A DNA stretch of 64,000 nt from Oscillospiraceae bacterium (GTDB lineage: Bacteria > Bacillota > Clostridia > Oscillospirales > Acutalibacteraceae), in NCBI GenBank assembly GCA_902792905.1, contig CADBBH010000003.1, forward strand, positions 1-64,000, in the 5' to 3' direction. Of the stretch, positions 22,693-32,500 are shown in pieces. A model generated the notes under the pieces. That model was not told the origin of the DNA and ran no database searches. It saw only the letters and a list, made by a program, of their open reading frames with translations. Position numbers and translations under genes: made by a program. The first letter of the stretch is position 1; every line of letters starts with the position of its first letter.

Positions 22693-23538
22693 TTAGCTGA
22701 AAAGAATTGCCATATATTTTTTGAAGAGTTTCATAAAATAACTGATGATATTGCCCTTGGATTCGCCCGAAGAACCTGTCCAGTCGATTGCGGGATTCTT
22801 GATTACGGGCTCCGTCGCCGAGCCGAGACCGAGAGCTTTGAGTTTCTGCAGAACAAGCTTCGCGATGACGAGATTGCCCTTTGCGTTCGGGTGAATCGTA
22901 TCCGCAGCGATGTATTCCCTCGCGTGGCCCGCAAATGCGGAGGCGACATCGACTATTGAAAACGCGCCGCCGTGAGAGGATAAATAGCTTCTTATCGCGC
23001 CGTTAATCGTATCCGCGCCCTTCTGATAAACATCCGAGAAGAAGCCGGCGTTCGGATTATATACGGTCTGCACGAGTATCGCCGCGGACGGATTGAGCTT
23101 CTTTATCTTCGAAATTATCGCCGAGAAATTCGCCGAAAACTTTTCGCCTATCGTATCGAACCTGCTGCCCGAGCCGAATTTGCCGCTGATGAGCAGAGAG
23201 ACCATATTCGAGGTCAGGAAATCATTGCCGCCGATTGAGAGGGAAATGATATTCGCTTTCCTCACGCCCTCCGCCACGAAATCGACATCGAGATATTTAA
23301 GCAGAGCGGATGAGGTGTAGCCGTCAACCGCATAGTTCGAGTAGTTATATCCGTTTGTGTCGGCAACGATTTTGCCGTAGCAGGCATCCTGCGAATTCGC
23401 TATGCCCTGACCGTAGGCAATCGAGTCGCCGAGAAGCAGATAATTCTTTCTGCCCGCCGCGCTGACGGATAAGGCAAATATGCCGGAGACCATCATAAAC
23501 GCCAGCAGAACAGCAAGCGCTTTCCTTAAAGTTTTCAT
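22693..23538 (-). CDS. Secreted SGNH/GDSL-type hydrolase
   Basis: 281 residues. Sec signal peptide about 1-27 (cleavage near SVSAAG). SGNH blocks: LLLGDSIAYGQG (Ser39), the SIGGND oxyanion motif, and DTIHPNAKG with the catalytic His. It is an esterase or acetylesterase acting outside the membrane, perhaps on cell-wall or glycan acetyl groups (inference from its coupling to murD). The C terminus NIISYFMKLFKKYMAILFS is an amphipathic, hydrophobic helix of a type also seen at the end of the large secreted protein at 38182-41382. Confidence 0.88.
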   Translation of the reverse strand: MKTLRKALAVLLAFMMVSGIFALSVSAAGRKNYLLLGDSIAYGQGIANSQDACYGKIVADTNGYNYSNYAVDGYTSSALLKYLDVDFVAEGVRKANIISLSIGGNDFLTSNMVSLLISGKFGSGSRFDTIGEKFSANFSAIISKIKKLNPSAAILVQTVYNPNAGFFSDVYQKGADTINGAIRSYLSSHGGAFSIVDVASAFAGHAREYIAADTIHPNAKGNLVIAKLVLQKLKALGLGSATEPVIKNPAIDWTGSSGESKGNIISYFMKLFKKYMAILFS

Positions 23539-23608
23539 AAAACCGCCCCTTGATTTCCGGCGCGGAAATCTTACACTCTCCCGCCCGGAAATGAGAATAT
23601 TCTTTTAT

Positions 23609-23637
23609 ATTATACTATAAATATTGCAATTTGTAAA
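23609..23637 (-). promoter_or_regulatory. Promoter of the SGNH hydrolase-murD unit
   Basis: Minus-strand TTTACA (23632-23637) and TATAAT (23609-23614), 17 bp apart, about 70 bases upstream of the ATG at 23538. Confidence 0.78.
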
Positions 23638-23836
23638 GTCCCGCGGCTTTCTGGCCTCCCGGAGTACCCTTCGAAGCCGTCAAAAATTATTTTTTGTCCC
23701 TTTTTCTATTGATATTTCATTCTTGTTTATTATTCTTTAATAATCGCTTATATATCAACGTTTTTAATGTACACTCCGATATTTAATACAGATTATATTC
23801 TATACTGCGTTCTGTGTTTCATTCTTGTCTGAAATG

Positions 23837-23845
23837 TGCTATACT
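23837..23845 (+). promoter_or_regulatory. Possible extended -10 promoter of putP
   Basis: TGC-TATACT (TATACT at 23840-23845) about 48 bases upstream of the ATG with no clear -35. The rest of the 354-base gap 23539-23892 is AT-rich, holds the divergent promoter at 23609-23637 and no supportable gene. Confidence 0.4.
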
Positions 23846-23892
23846 CTGCGAGTATTTTATATATATATCTATAATTATATGGAGGAAACATT

Positions 23893-25401
23893 ATGTTCAA
23901 CGCACAGATTCTTGCCTTTGTCCTGTATTTCATGCTGATACTCGGCATCGGCATCGTCTTCTTCATCAAAACCAAAAACGGCAACGAGAAGGATTACTTC
24001 CTCGGCGGCCGTTCCATGGGCCCCTGGGTCACCGCTCTGAGCGCTCAGGCTTCGGATATGAGCGGCTGGCTGCTGATGGGCTTCCCGGGCAGCATCCTCG
24101 CCTTCGGTATGGGCAAGGTATGGATAGGCATCGGCCTCGCTCTCGGCACAGCTCTCAACTGGATTCTCGTCGCGAAGCGCCTTCGCAAATTCTCGGCGGC
24201 GGCAAACGACTCCATCACCATCCCCCAGTATCTGAAAAACAGATTCCTTGAGGAGGGCAAAGCGCTCCAGATTATCTGCGCGGTTATCTTCCTTGTCTGC
24301 TTCACCGCCTATGTTGCTTCCAGCTTCCTTGCGGGCGCGAAGGTATTCAGCAAGGTTCTTCCCCAGATTTCGGAGAATACCGGCCTTCTCATCTTCGCTA
24401 TTATCATCATCGCCTACACCTTCCTCGGTGGATTCAAGGCAGTCTGCTGGACCGACTTCTTCCAGGGCCTTATGATGCTCGTCGCTCTGCTCGCAGTTCC
24501 CATCCTTATCGTAAAAGCTCCGGAGTTCGCCGCTGATAAAATCACCGCCGCCTACACCATGCAGGACGGCACACAGAGCATATTCAACGCCAATCCCTTC
24601 TCGGCAACCTGGCAGGATATCGTCTCCGGCCTCGGCTGGGGCCTCGGCTACTTCGGTATGCCTCATATCCTCGTAAGATTCATGTCCGCGAAGGATTCAA
24701 AAACCATCAAGAAATCCGCGATCATCGGTATCGTCTGGGTTATCCTATCGCTCGGCGCGGCAATAGCAATAGCTATTCTCGGCAGAGCGCTCTACGCTGA
24801 AGAGCTTCTCGCAAACGGTGACCAGGAAAAGATATTCATCGAATGTGCGTTAAAACTCTTCCCCTTATTCATCGGCGGACTTCTTCTCTCGGCTGTCATC
24901 GCCGCCGCAATGAGCACTGCGGATTCACAGCTTCTCGTCGCATCCTCATCCTTCACGAGCGATATTTATAAGCCCGTCATCAGAAAGAACGCCTCCGACA
25001 AGGAAGCTCTCTGGGTCGGCAGAATCGTCGTTCTGATTATCGCGGTTGTCGCGTATTTCATCGCGAGCAGCAAATCGGAAGCGGCAAGCGGCATCATGAA
25101 TCTCGTTGAGAACGCCTGGGGCGGCTTCGGCGCCTCCTTCGGTCCGGTCATCATCCTCTCGCTCTTCTGGAAGCGTCTGACCTACAAGGGCGCAATCGCG
25201 GGCGTTGTCTGCGGCGCTCTGACCGACATTCTCTGGCTCATATTCGTCAACAACGCCGACAACGGCTTCTATCTCTATGAAATCGTTCCCGGCTTCATCG
25301 TCGGCCTCCTCGCGGCTGTAATCGTCACCCTCATCGACAAGGCCCCCTCAAAGGAAGTCTGCGACCTCTACGACAAGGCAGTCAGCGCCGATTTTGACTG
25401 A
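23893..25401 (+). CDS. putP: Sodium/proline symporter
   Basis: 502 residues with 12-13 membrane helices of the sodium:solute symporter family. PutP-specific pieces are visible: DYFLGGRSMGPWVTALSAQASDMSGWLLMG read in parts, FLGGFKAVCWTDFFQGLMM, and ISAAMSTADSQLLVASSSFTSDIY (here SAVIAAAMSTADSQLL). It takes up proline, or a related substrate, with Na+. GGAGG lies 7-8 bases before the ATG. Monocistronic with a strong terminator. Confidence 0.94.
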   Translation: MFNAQILAFVLYFMLILGIGIVFFIKTKNGNEKDYFLGGRSMGPWVTALSAQASDMSGWLLMGFPGSILAFGMGKVWIGIGLALGTALNWILVAKRLRKFSAAANDSITIPQYLKNRFLEEGKALQIICAVIFLVCFTAYVASSFLAGAKVFSKVLPQISENTGLLIFAIIIIAYTFLGGFKAVCWTDFFQGLMMLVALLAVPILIVKAPEFAADKITAAYTMQDGTQSIFNANPFSATWQDIVSGLGWGLGYFGMPHILVRFMSAKDSKTIKKSAIIGIVWVILSLGAAIAIAILGRALYAEELLANGDQEKIFIECALKLFPLFIGGLLLSAVIAAAMSTADSQLLVASSSFTSDIYKPVIRKNASDKEALWVGRIVVLIIAVVAYFIASSKSEAASGIMNLVENAWGGFGASFGPVIILSLFWKRLTYKGAIAGVVCGALTDILWLIFVNNADNGFYLYEIVPGFIVGLLAAVIVTLIDKAPSKEVCDLYDKAVSADFD

Positions 25402-25424
25402 TAAATCAACTGAATAATAACGAA

Positions 25425-25458
25425 AACCCGCGGGGACAGCTCCCTGCGGGTTTAATTT
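25425..25458 (+). terminator. putP terminator
   Basis: AACCCGCGGGGA pairs with TCCCTGCGGGTT (25425-25436 with 25441-25452, one G-T pair) across a CAGC loop, followed by a T-rich tract. Confidence 0.82.
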
Positions 25459-25512
25459 TGTTTATGCAAAAATGTTGCGCCGGAATACCGTGATTTTTTT
25501 TGCGTGTCCCTA

Positions 25513-26325
25513 TCAGTCTCTGTTCCTGCGCCAGTGGAAGAGATATTGCTGGGCGATGCCGCGCACACCGCGTGTGCAGTCCGGCAGACCGTCGGGATAG
25601 GTTTCGGCGAGAATTCGCTTCACCCAGACATCGACCGGCAGGGCGTCAACCTTGCCGAAGCCGTAGAGCAGAGTGCAGGCCGCAACCTTGTCGCCGACCC
25701 CCTTGATTTTTTTGAGCTCCTCCGCCGCCTCTTCGAGAGGGAGAGAATCGATTTTCGCAAAATCGACGGTCCCGTCGGCGACCTTTCCGGCCGCATCGAT
25801 TATATACTTGTTTCTGAATCCCGCGCGAAGGGGCGCAAGTTTTTCCACACCCGCTTCAATTATCCTTTCGGGAGAGGGAAATGAATAATCACCGCCGCCG
25901 AGGTCATCGCCGAGCGTCTCGCAAAGGCGCTCAATTATGCCTTTTATTCTCGGAATATTATTGTTCTGCGAAATTATAAACGAGCAGAGCGCCTCCCAGG
26001 GCTCCTGCCTGAGAATTCTTATGCCGGGACAGAAATCAACCGCCTCTCTGAGCGCAGGGTCGGCTCTGAACGAATCGCATATTGCGCCGTAATCGCGGTC
26101 AAGGTCGAAATATCCGCGCCAGATGTTTCCGAAATCGGCTTCGGAGCAGCCCTCGAGAACGATTTTTTCGTCTTCCTCATACAGGGTCAGGGCTCTGCCG
26201 AAAGCCACTCCGTGCCACGCTCCGCCGGGGGAGATTTCCCTCCATCTGAACGCCTGTCCGCAGTCGAGCGTCAGGGCAATATCGAAGCATTTTTTGTCAA
26301 TAGTTTTTGTTAATTTTCTATTCAT
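25513..26325 (-). CDS. ogg: 8-oxoguanine DNA glycosylase (OGG1/AlkA-type HhH-GPD)
   Basis: 270 residues: N-terminal OGG_N beta domain (1-100) and HhH-GPD domain (about 105-270). The helix-hairpin-helix IKGVGDKVAACTLL carries the catalytic Lys213, and Asp232 follows in LPVDVWVKR, matching Lys249/Asp268 of human OGG1. FIISQNNNIPRIKGII is the typical preceding helix pair. A bifunctional glycosylase/lyase that removes oxidised guanine. The ATG at 26325 is preferred for its AAGGAAA site; a longer upstream reading has none. Same strand as nth, 174 bases downstream of it. Confidence 0.92.
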   Translation of the reverse strand: MNRKLTKTIDKKCFDIALTLDCGQAFRWREISPGGAWHGVAFGRALTLYEEDEKIVLEGCSEADFGNIWRGYFDLDRDYGAICDSFRADPALREAVDFCPGIRILRQEPWEALCSFIISQNNNIPRIKGIIERLCETLGDDLGGGDYSFPSPERIIEAGVEKLAPLRAGFRNKYIIDAAGKVADGTVDFAKIDSLPLEEAAEELKKIKGVGDKVAACTLLYGFGKVDALPVDVWVKRILAETYPDGLPDCTRGVRGIAQQYLFHWRRNRD

Positions 26326-26499
26326 AAATTTCCTTGATTTGTGAATAAATCGGAGTTTTTCACGCTGAAAACCGCCGTTTTTCAATGATTTTAAGCTGTT
26401 TTCTTCACTTTATTCACACGGTTATTCACTTTTTCCGTAAACCGTAAAATTTGTTGAAAGTGACGATTTTGGTAAAAATTTTGTAATTTTCCGGCCGTT

Positions 26500-27138
26500 T
26501 CAGCGGCTGTTTTTAAGACCGTAAGTGCAGAATTCTTTCATGCAGCATTCGCCGCATTTCGGCCTGCCGGAAACGCAGGTGTCCCTGCCGTGGAGCACGG
26601 CCCGGTGGCAGAAATCGTTGCTCTTTTCCGGAGGCAGGATTTTGCGCAGTTCGGTTTCGACTTTTTTCGGATCCTTCGTGTTGACAAGACCGAGCAGATT
26701 GGTGATTCTTATCAGATGCGTGTCGCAGACTACGGCGGGCTTGCCGTAAACATCGCCCATAATCAGATTCGCGGTTTTCCTTCCGACTCCGGGCAACGAA
26801 ACAAGGTCATCGAGATTATCGGGCACCTTTGAGTCAAATCTCTCAATAATCTCGCGGCACATATTGACTATGTCCCTCGCCTTCGCCCTGAAGAATCCGC
26901 AGGAATGAACCAGCTTCTCCACATCGGCAATATCCGCGGCTGCGAAATCCTCGACCGATTTGTACTTCTCAAAAAGCGCGGGAGTGACGAGATTTACGCG
27001 GGCGTCGGTGCACTGCGCGGAGAGGCGGGTTGCTATCAGAAGCTGGAGAGGATCGCTGTATTCAAGCGAGCAAATTGCCTCGGGATATTTCTTTTCAAGC
27101 GCCTCAACGGCCGCAAGCGCCTTCTGCTTTTTTGTCAT
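26500..27138 (-). CDS. nth: Endonuclease III
   Basis: 212 residues, family length. HhH motif LPGVGRKTANLIMG with catalytic Lys121 and Asp139 in CDTHLIRITN. The [4Fe-4S] ligands Cys188, Cys195, Cys198 and Cys204 show the exact C-x6-C-x2-C-x5-C spacing. It removes oxidised pyrimidines and cuts at abasic sites. GGGAGG lies about 10 bases before the ATG; a TATAAT at 27171-27176 region may be its -10. Intact, with no odd residues. Confidence 0.96.
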   Translation of the reverse strand: MTKKQKALAAVEALEKKYPEAICSLEYSDPLQLLIATRLSAQCTDARVNLVTPALFEKYKSVEDFAAADIADVEKLVHSCGFFRAKARDIVNMCREIIERFDSKVPDNLDDLVSLPGVGRKTANLIMGDVYGKPAVVCDTHLIRITNLLGLVNTKDPKKVETELRKILPPEKSNDFCHRAVLHGRDTCVSGRPKCGECCMKEFCTYGLKNSR

Positions 27139-27325
27139 TTTTTACAACCTCCCGTGGGTTCTTTAAGCAGATTATACAACAAATAAAAACCAATTAAAAG
27201 CGGTTTGTAAATTATTTTTTCACGAAACAGAAAATTATTGCAGTTTATTTTTTAATATGATAGTATATAGTTGTTGAATTATCTTTACTCAAGCGGCTGT
27301 ACGCTTATTTTACAGGGGGATAGTT

Positions 27326-29347
27326 ATGAAAAAGAATACAAAATCCATAATTGCCGTCATTCTCTGCCTTATTCTGACGGCAGCCGCATTCACTGCCTGC
27401 GGCAAAAAAGGAGAGACAGGCGAATCCACAACCCTCTCTCCCGATGAATCGTGGGCTCCGGGCGGCGAAACATATCAGCCGGTCACGATTACCGACGTAG
27501 AGCTCGCGGAGATAGTCAAGGAGGCACTCGGCGATGATGCCGATGACTTCAACGGCGACCTCTCCTCGCTCTCGAGCGCTCAGCTCAGCAAGGTCAAGCA
27601 GACCGCGGCGCTCAACGGCTATATCGTTACCAAGGATGAGGACGGCAAGACCGTAATCCAGAAGGATAATATTGGCGTGACCGAGGTCGAATCGGGCGTC
27701 TATGATGAAATCATTTCCGAAGCGGGCCTTGAAAACGGCAAGAAGGTCACTCCTTCGCAGTATGACCGCGTATCAAGAAAGGCGGACGAAATGGGCGCGA
27801 CCGCCGTTACGAATAAGAACGGCGATGTCACGATAATCCAGAAGGATACGACAGCTGCCACGACCCGTCAGAACACCACAACGGCTAAAAATACAAACCC
27901 GAACGCTCAGACTACCGCAACGACGGCGGCAACAACAACAAAGAAAGAAACTCCTCAGACCTCTCCGACCACGAGAAATATCCAGACCGGTAATCCGGGA
28001 GGCGGCGGAACATCATATCAGTGGCTCTCTACCACTGCCGCGCCCCCGACGATTAACATAATCGCGGTCAATAAGGAGAAGGGTCTCGCTTACGGCAACG
28101 GCCCGCACGCGATTCTCTCCAAGAGCGTCATGGATTCAAACGGCAATGTCTACGCGGTCGGCAGCACCCTTGCCGACGCCAAGGGCAAGGCGGCAACCTC
28201 GTCGAGCGGCCTTATCGTAAAATTCGGCGACAGCAAGATTGAATGGAGCAAGATAATCGACGGCCAGGAGCTCACCGCTTTCAACGACATCGCCATTCTC
28301 AAGGACGGCAGCATAATCGCGGTCGGCGATACACTCTCCTCCTCCATCGTTCCCGATTCCGCATTCAAATGCAAAGGCACTGTTGAGGGCCTTATCTGCA
28401 AATTCTCGGCGGCGGGTAAACTTCAGTGGACAAAGATATTCGGCGGCAGCCAGAGCGATATCATCTATGCCGTAACCCCGACTTCGGACGGCGGCTTCCT
28501 TATCGGCGGCAAGACTACCAGCTCCGATTTCGATCTTAAGAATACGGGCAGCGGCAAGGTCAAGGCGTTCATTTCCAAGATGGATGCCGACGGCGGACTC
28601 AAATGGGTTGAATCCCTCTCCGGTACGAAGCATAATTCCGTTTATGATCTTGAGATTTCGCAGGACGGCTCAATTTATGCCGCGATAGAATCCATCTGCA
28701 ATGACGGCGATTACAAAGGCCTTGACGGAGCGGACGGTGCCAGACGCTATTCCGTAATCGGCAGATTCTCCTCAAACGGCAAGAAGCAGTGGCTCAAATC
28801 ATTCTACGAGGGCGGCTCGGTTATCATCAAGAATATCTGCACCTTCGGCAACGATGTCGTAGCGGCGGGCTACTACACCGCGGGCAGGACCGGCGTCAAC
28901 TCGGGTTCATTCAAGAAGCTCTATAACGGCGGTCAGGGAGGCACCTATGACGGCATCGTTCTCAAGGTCAATTCAGAAGGCGGAACGGTCTGGCAGACAC
29001 CTCTCATCGGCTTCCAGAACGACTATGTGACGGGCATCGTTCCCGTGAGCGGCGGCTTCGCAGTTTCGGGCTACACAAGCTCGACCAACAGAGATTTCGC
29101 ATTCGATAACAAAGGCGAAACCGACTCCTTCGTCTATATGATTTCTTCCGGCGGCACAACTCTCTGCGCAAACAGCGTGGGCGGCTCGCGCGCCGACAGA
29201 GCGCTCGGCATCTGCGGCTCGGGCTACAATGTCGCAATCTGCGGCGGCTCGGTTTCAAGCGACGCTGACTTCGCGAATGTCGGAGCCAAGAGCGACGGAG
29301 AGAATTCAGTTGCATTCAATTACAGATTCTCTCTTGAGAAGAAATAA
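27326..29347 (+). CDS. Large surface lipoprotein with beta-propeller-like repeats
   Basis: 673 residues. Type II signal peptide with lipid-Cys25 (AAAFTAC). Residues about 50-115 and 115-175 form a tandem duplication, each unit ending VIQKD or IIQKD after a T/N-K-D/N-G turn. A Thr-rich linker (about 175-230) leads to about 440 residues of repeated 45-60-residue units with the pattern D-G-x-x-x-x-x-G-x-T...K...G...W-x-K/x-x-x-G (for example GGFLIGGKTTSSDF and GGFAVSGYTSSTNRDF), as in SBBP or delta-60 propellers. Such proteins are displayed on the outer face and bind ligands or proteins; function unknown. GGGGGA lies 7 bases before the ATG. Monocistronic. Confidence 0.85.
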   Translation: MKKNTKSIIAVILCLILTAAAFTACGKKGETGESTTLSPDESWAPGGETYQPVTITDVELAEIVKEALGDDADDFNGDLSSLSSAQLSKVKQTAALNGYIVTKDEDGKTVIQKDNIGVTEVESGVYDEIISEAGLENGKKVTPSQYDRVSRKADEMGATAVTNKNGDVTIIQKDTTAATTRQNTTTAKNTNPNAQTTATTAATTTKKETPQTSPTTRNIQTGNPGGGGTSYQWLSTTAAPPTINIIAVNKEKGLAYGNGPHAILSKSVMDSNGNVYAVGSTLADAKGKAATSSSGLIVKFGDSKIEWSKIIDGQELTAFNDIAILKDGSIIAVGDTLSSSIVPDSAFKCKGTVEGLICKFSAAGKLQWTKIFGGSQSDIIYAVTPTSDGGFLIGGKTTSSDFDLKNTGSGKVKAFISKMDADGGLKWVESLSGTKHNSVYDLEISQDGSIYAAIESICNDGDYKGLDGADGARRYSVIGRFSSNGKKQWLKSFYEGGSVIIKNICTFGNDVVAAGYYTAGRTGVNSGSFKKLYNGGQGGTYDGIVLKVNSEGGTVWQTPLIGFQNDYVTGIVPVSGGFAVSGYTSSTNRDFAFDNKGETDSFVYMISSGGTTLCANSVGGSRADRALGICGSGYNVAICGGSVSSDADFANVGAKSDGENSVAFNYRFSLEKK

Positions 29348-29367
29348 AAAAGATAATGGTATAGTTA

Positions 29368-29402
29368 AAGCACGGGCGGAATTTTCCGCCCGTGCTTATT
29401 TT
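29368..29402 (+). terminator. Terminator of the propeller lipoprotein gene
   Basis: GCACGGGCGGA (29370-29380) pairs perfectly with TCCGCCCGTGC (29385-29395), flanked by AAA and TTATTTTTAT. The 112 bases beyond it to 29515 hold no recognised feature. Confidence 0.88.
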
Positions 29403-29514
29403 TATGAATTCTGATTCTGTCGGGAGAGATGCTTTTTATAAGCTTTTATTTCCGAGCACACATAAGTATTTGCATCCGTCCCTGCGAATTCGGTTTAATT
29501 TGAGAAATCATTTT

Positions 29515-32500
29515 TTACTTAAACCTCTTTATAAACTCATCCAGGGGGGATTCGCCGGAGGGCTGAGTGGTCTGCTGACCGCTCTGCTCCTGCTTTTTCT
29601 CGATTGACGGCGTCATATAAACAAAGAAGACGGAGGTCGTCATATCCTCGGGGGCTGAGGTGAAAATCTTATAGGATTTGCCGAAGCTTATCCATTTTTC
29701 GATTCTCTCGGCGATTTCGCCTGCGCTCGCCGTCAGTGAGCCGTATTTCTCCTGAAGCTTTGCCATATCGGCTTCATCGAGCATTGAAACTATCTTTGAA
29801 ACCGCGCTGACCGTATCCTCGTTGAACAGCGACATAAGATAGTCTATCGTGTCGCTGTTATCCTCGAGCGCCTTCTGCAGTTCACCGATTTTTTCGAGGG
29901 TTGCGGGCAGATTGTCAATCGCCTTTTTCACCTCGGGATCCTGTAAATCCTTGAAGAACGAATCTGCCAGAGGTATTGCTCCGCCGAGATCCGAAAGCCC
30001 TGCGAAGAATTTAGCGACGCTCGAATCGGAGAGGAGCTTCACGGCCTTTGCCGTATTTGAATCGGTCATGAATCCGAGCAGTTTTTTCAGCTGCTCGTTA
30101 TTCTCGGGCGAGGCGTATTTCGCGAGCACATTTATCAGCGCCTTGTTGCTGTTATAGAGCTCCACGGCTCCGCCCATAATGCCGAGCAGGGATTCTGTTC
30201 CCTTGCCGGATGTCAGCAGATTCACGAGCTTGTCGATATCCATATTGCCTATCGTATTCTGCACCTCACCGAGAACCGAAAGCACGGATTTGAGGTCATC
30301 GACCGAGCTGCCCGCGTTAAGCTCAAGATTGAGCGAGCTTATAGGAACGGCGGCGAAATACATATTGCCGAGGGCGAAATTCTTCGCGTCCGCCGTGACG
30401 CTGGCGGTCGAGCCGAGCTCAATACCGGTGATTTCATCGAGACCCGCCTCTTTGAGTCCGAGACTTTCGGTCAGACCCGGCACGCCGAACATAACGGCGA
30501 TTTCCTTTGTGCCGTCGCCTATGGCTCTGCCGTTTTTCACCTGAACTCCCGAAAACTCCGCTTCGGGCATTATGAATCCGCCGACAACGAGCACGGGCAG
30601 ATAAATCTTATACTCTTTGCCGCCGATTTTATACTTCTTACTCAGGTTGTTTTTCATATTGACATCTATTTTGACCTTGCCGCTTTTGCCCGCGAGTTTT
30701 TCGGGGGCGATTTTTTTGCCGTCGAGAGTATAGTTTATCTCGATGGAGACGGGCGGCTTCTTATCGGTTTCGCCGCTGTAATAGAGATCGGTTTCGGTCA
30801 TGTTCCATTTGATGCCGTCCTTATCCTTTACGGGCAGTGTATCGCCTTTTATATTTTCAATATTCTCAAGGTCGCTTGTATCCGAAACGCAGACCTCGCC
30901 CTTGTCGGTATGAAGCCAGTCGGTGACGCTTATATTTTCAACCGCGCCACTGTTGTCTATATTGATATAAACCGTCTCCGCCTTTGAAACCGAGCCGGGC
31001 TTTGCGGTATATGACGGCTGCTCCGCGATTACCTGCGTATTCTCAGCCGGAGTTTCCTCCTCATCCTTTTTCGCGCCGCAGGCCGTCATCGAGAGCAGCA
31101 TCGCGAGCGCAGTGCCGAGCGCGACCGTCTTCTTTATAACGGGTGAAGCTTTCATTTGTTTTTTCTCCCCTTTCTTACCGTCTTCTTTTTCCGCTCCGGC
31201 CGTATTCCAGCTGTGAGTGGTTTTGCCGATGATTCTCTCAAAGCAGGTCAGCAGCGCGGGCAGGAAGACTATTATCACCAGCCCGCTCACGAGCGCTCCC
31301 CTCGCGAGCATTGAGCAGATTGATTTGACTATCTCGATATTGCATACGCAGTAAACGCCGAAGGTCGCGCAGAAGAAGACGAGCGCGGACTGGAATATTG
31401 ATTTATCCGATGCCTCGGCGGCTATCTGCATCGCCTCGAGCTTATTGTGACCGTTCCTGAGCTCCTCGCGGAAGCGGGTTGTCATCAGTATCGCGTAGTC
31501 AACCGTCGCTCCGAGCTGAACGCAGCTGATTATCGTGGGAGCGATGAACGATACGTTTGCTCCCGTCACGAGCGAGAGGGCGAGATTTATGAAAATCGCG
31601 AGCTCAATTCCCGCAACAAGCAGCACGGGAACGGATATTGATTTGAATATTATCGCTATCAGGATGAAAATCGCGGCTATCGAGATGATGCTCGTCACCC
31701 TGAAATCCTTGTCGGTGACGGTAATCAGGTCCTTCGACATCGCGCCCTCGCCGGTCAGATATCCGTCGGGGTCATATTTTTTCATTATCCCCGTGAGTAT
31801 ATCGACCTGCTCGTTTTCCTCATCGGACGAGGGGGTATAGACGGAATTCACCATCATCAGCTGTTTGCCGTTTTTGAAGCAGATTTCCTTAATCGAGTCG
31901 GGCAGCATATCTTCGCTTATCGCAGGGCCGACGAAGGAATTGAGCGATATTATTCCCGAAACGCCGTCAACCGCCTCAAATTCGTCTATCATCTCGGAGA
32001 CTCTGCCCGACGGCACGCTGTCATCGATAATCACGAAATGAGTGGTCGCCATATTGAAATCACCCTTGAGCTTATTCAGCGCCTGAACGGAATCGAGCTG
32101 CTCGGGCAGGGCGTTTGAAATCACATAATCGAGCGGAACCGCGCTCTTTGCGATATATGAGGGAACTATCAGCGCGATGAATATAACCGCCAGAAGCTTT
32201 CTGTGCTTTATCACGAATTTATTGATGTGCCTGAACGAGGGAATAATTCTCTTATGCCTGAATCTGTAAATTGGTTTATAGAACAGAAGCAGAAACGCGG
32301 GAAGAACTACGACAACCGTAATTACGCCGAAAACCACGCCCTTCGCCATGACTATACCGATATCGAAGCCGAGGGTCAGACTCATGAAGCAGAGCGCGAG
32401 GAAGCCGAAAATCGTTGTCAGCGACGAGCCGGTCAACGACATAAAGGTTGAGGAAACGGCGCGCGCCATCGCCTCGGTCTTATCCTGCGTATTCTTCTGC

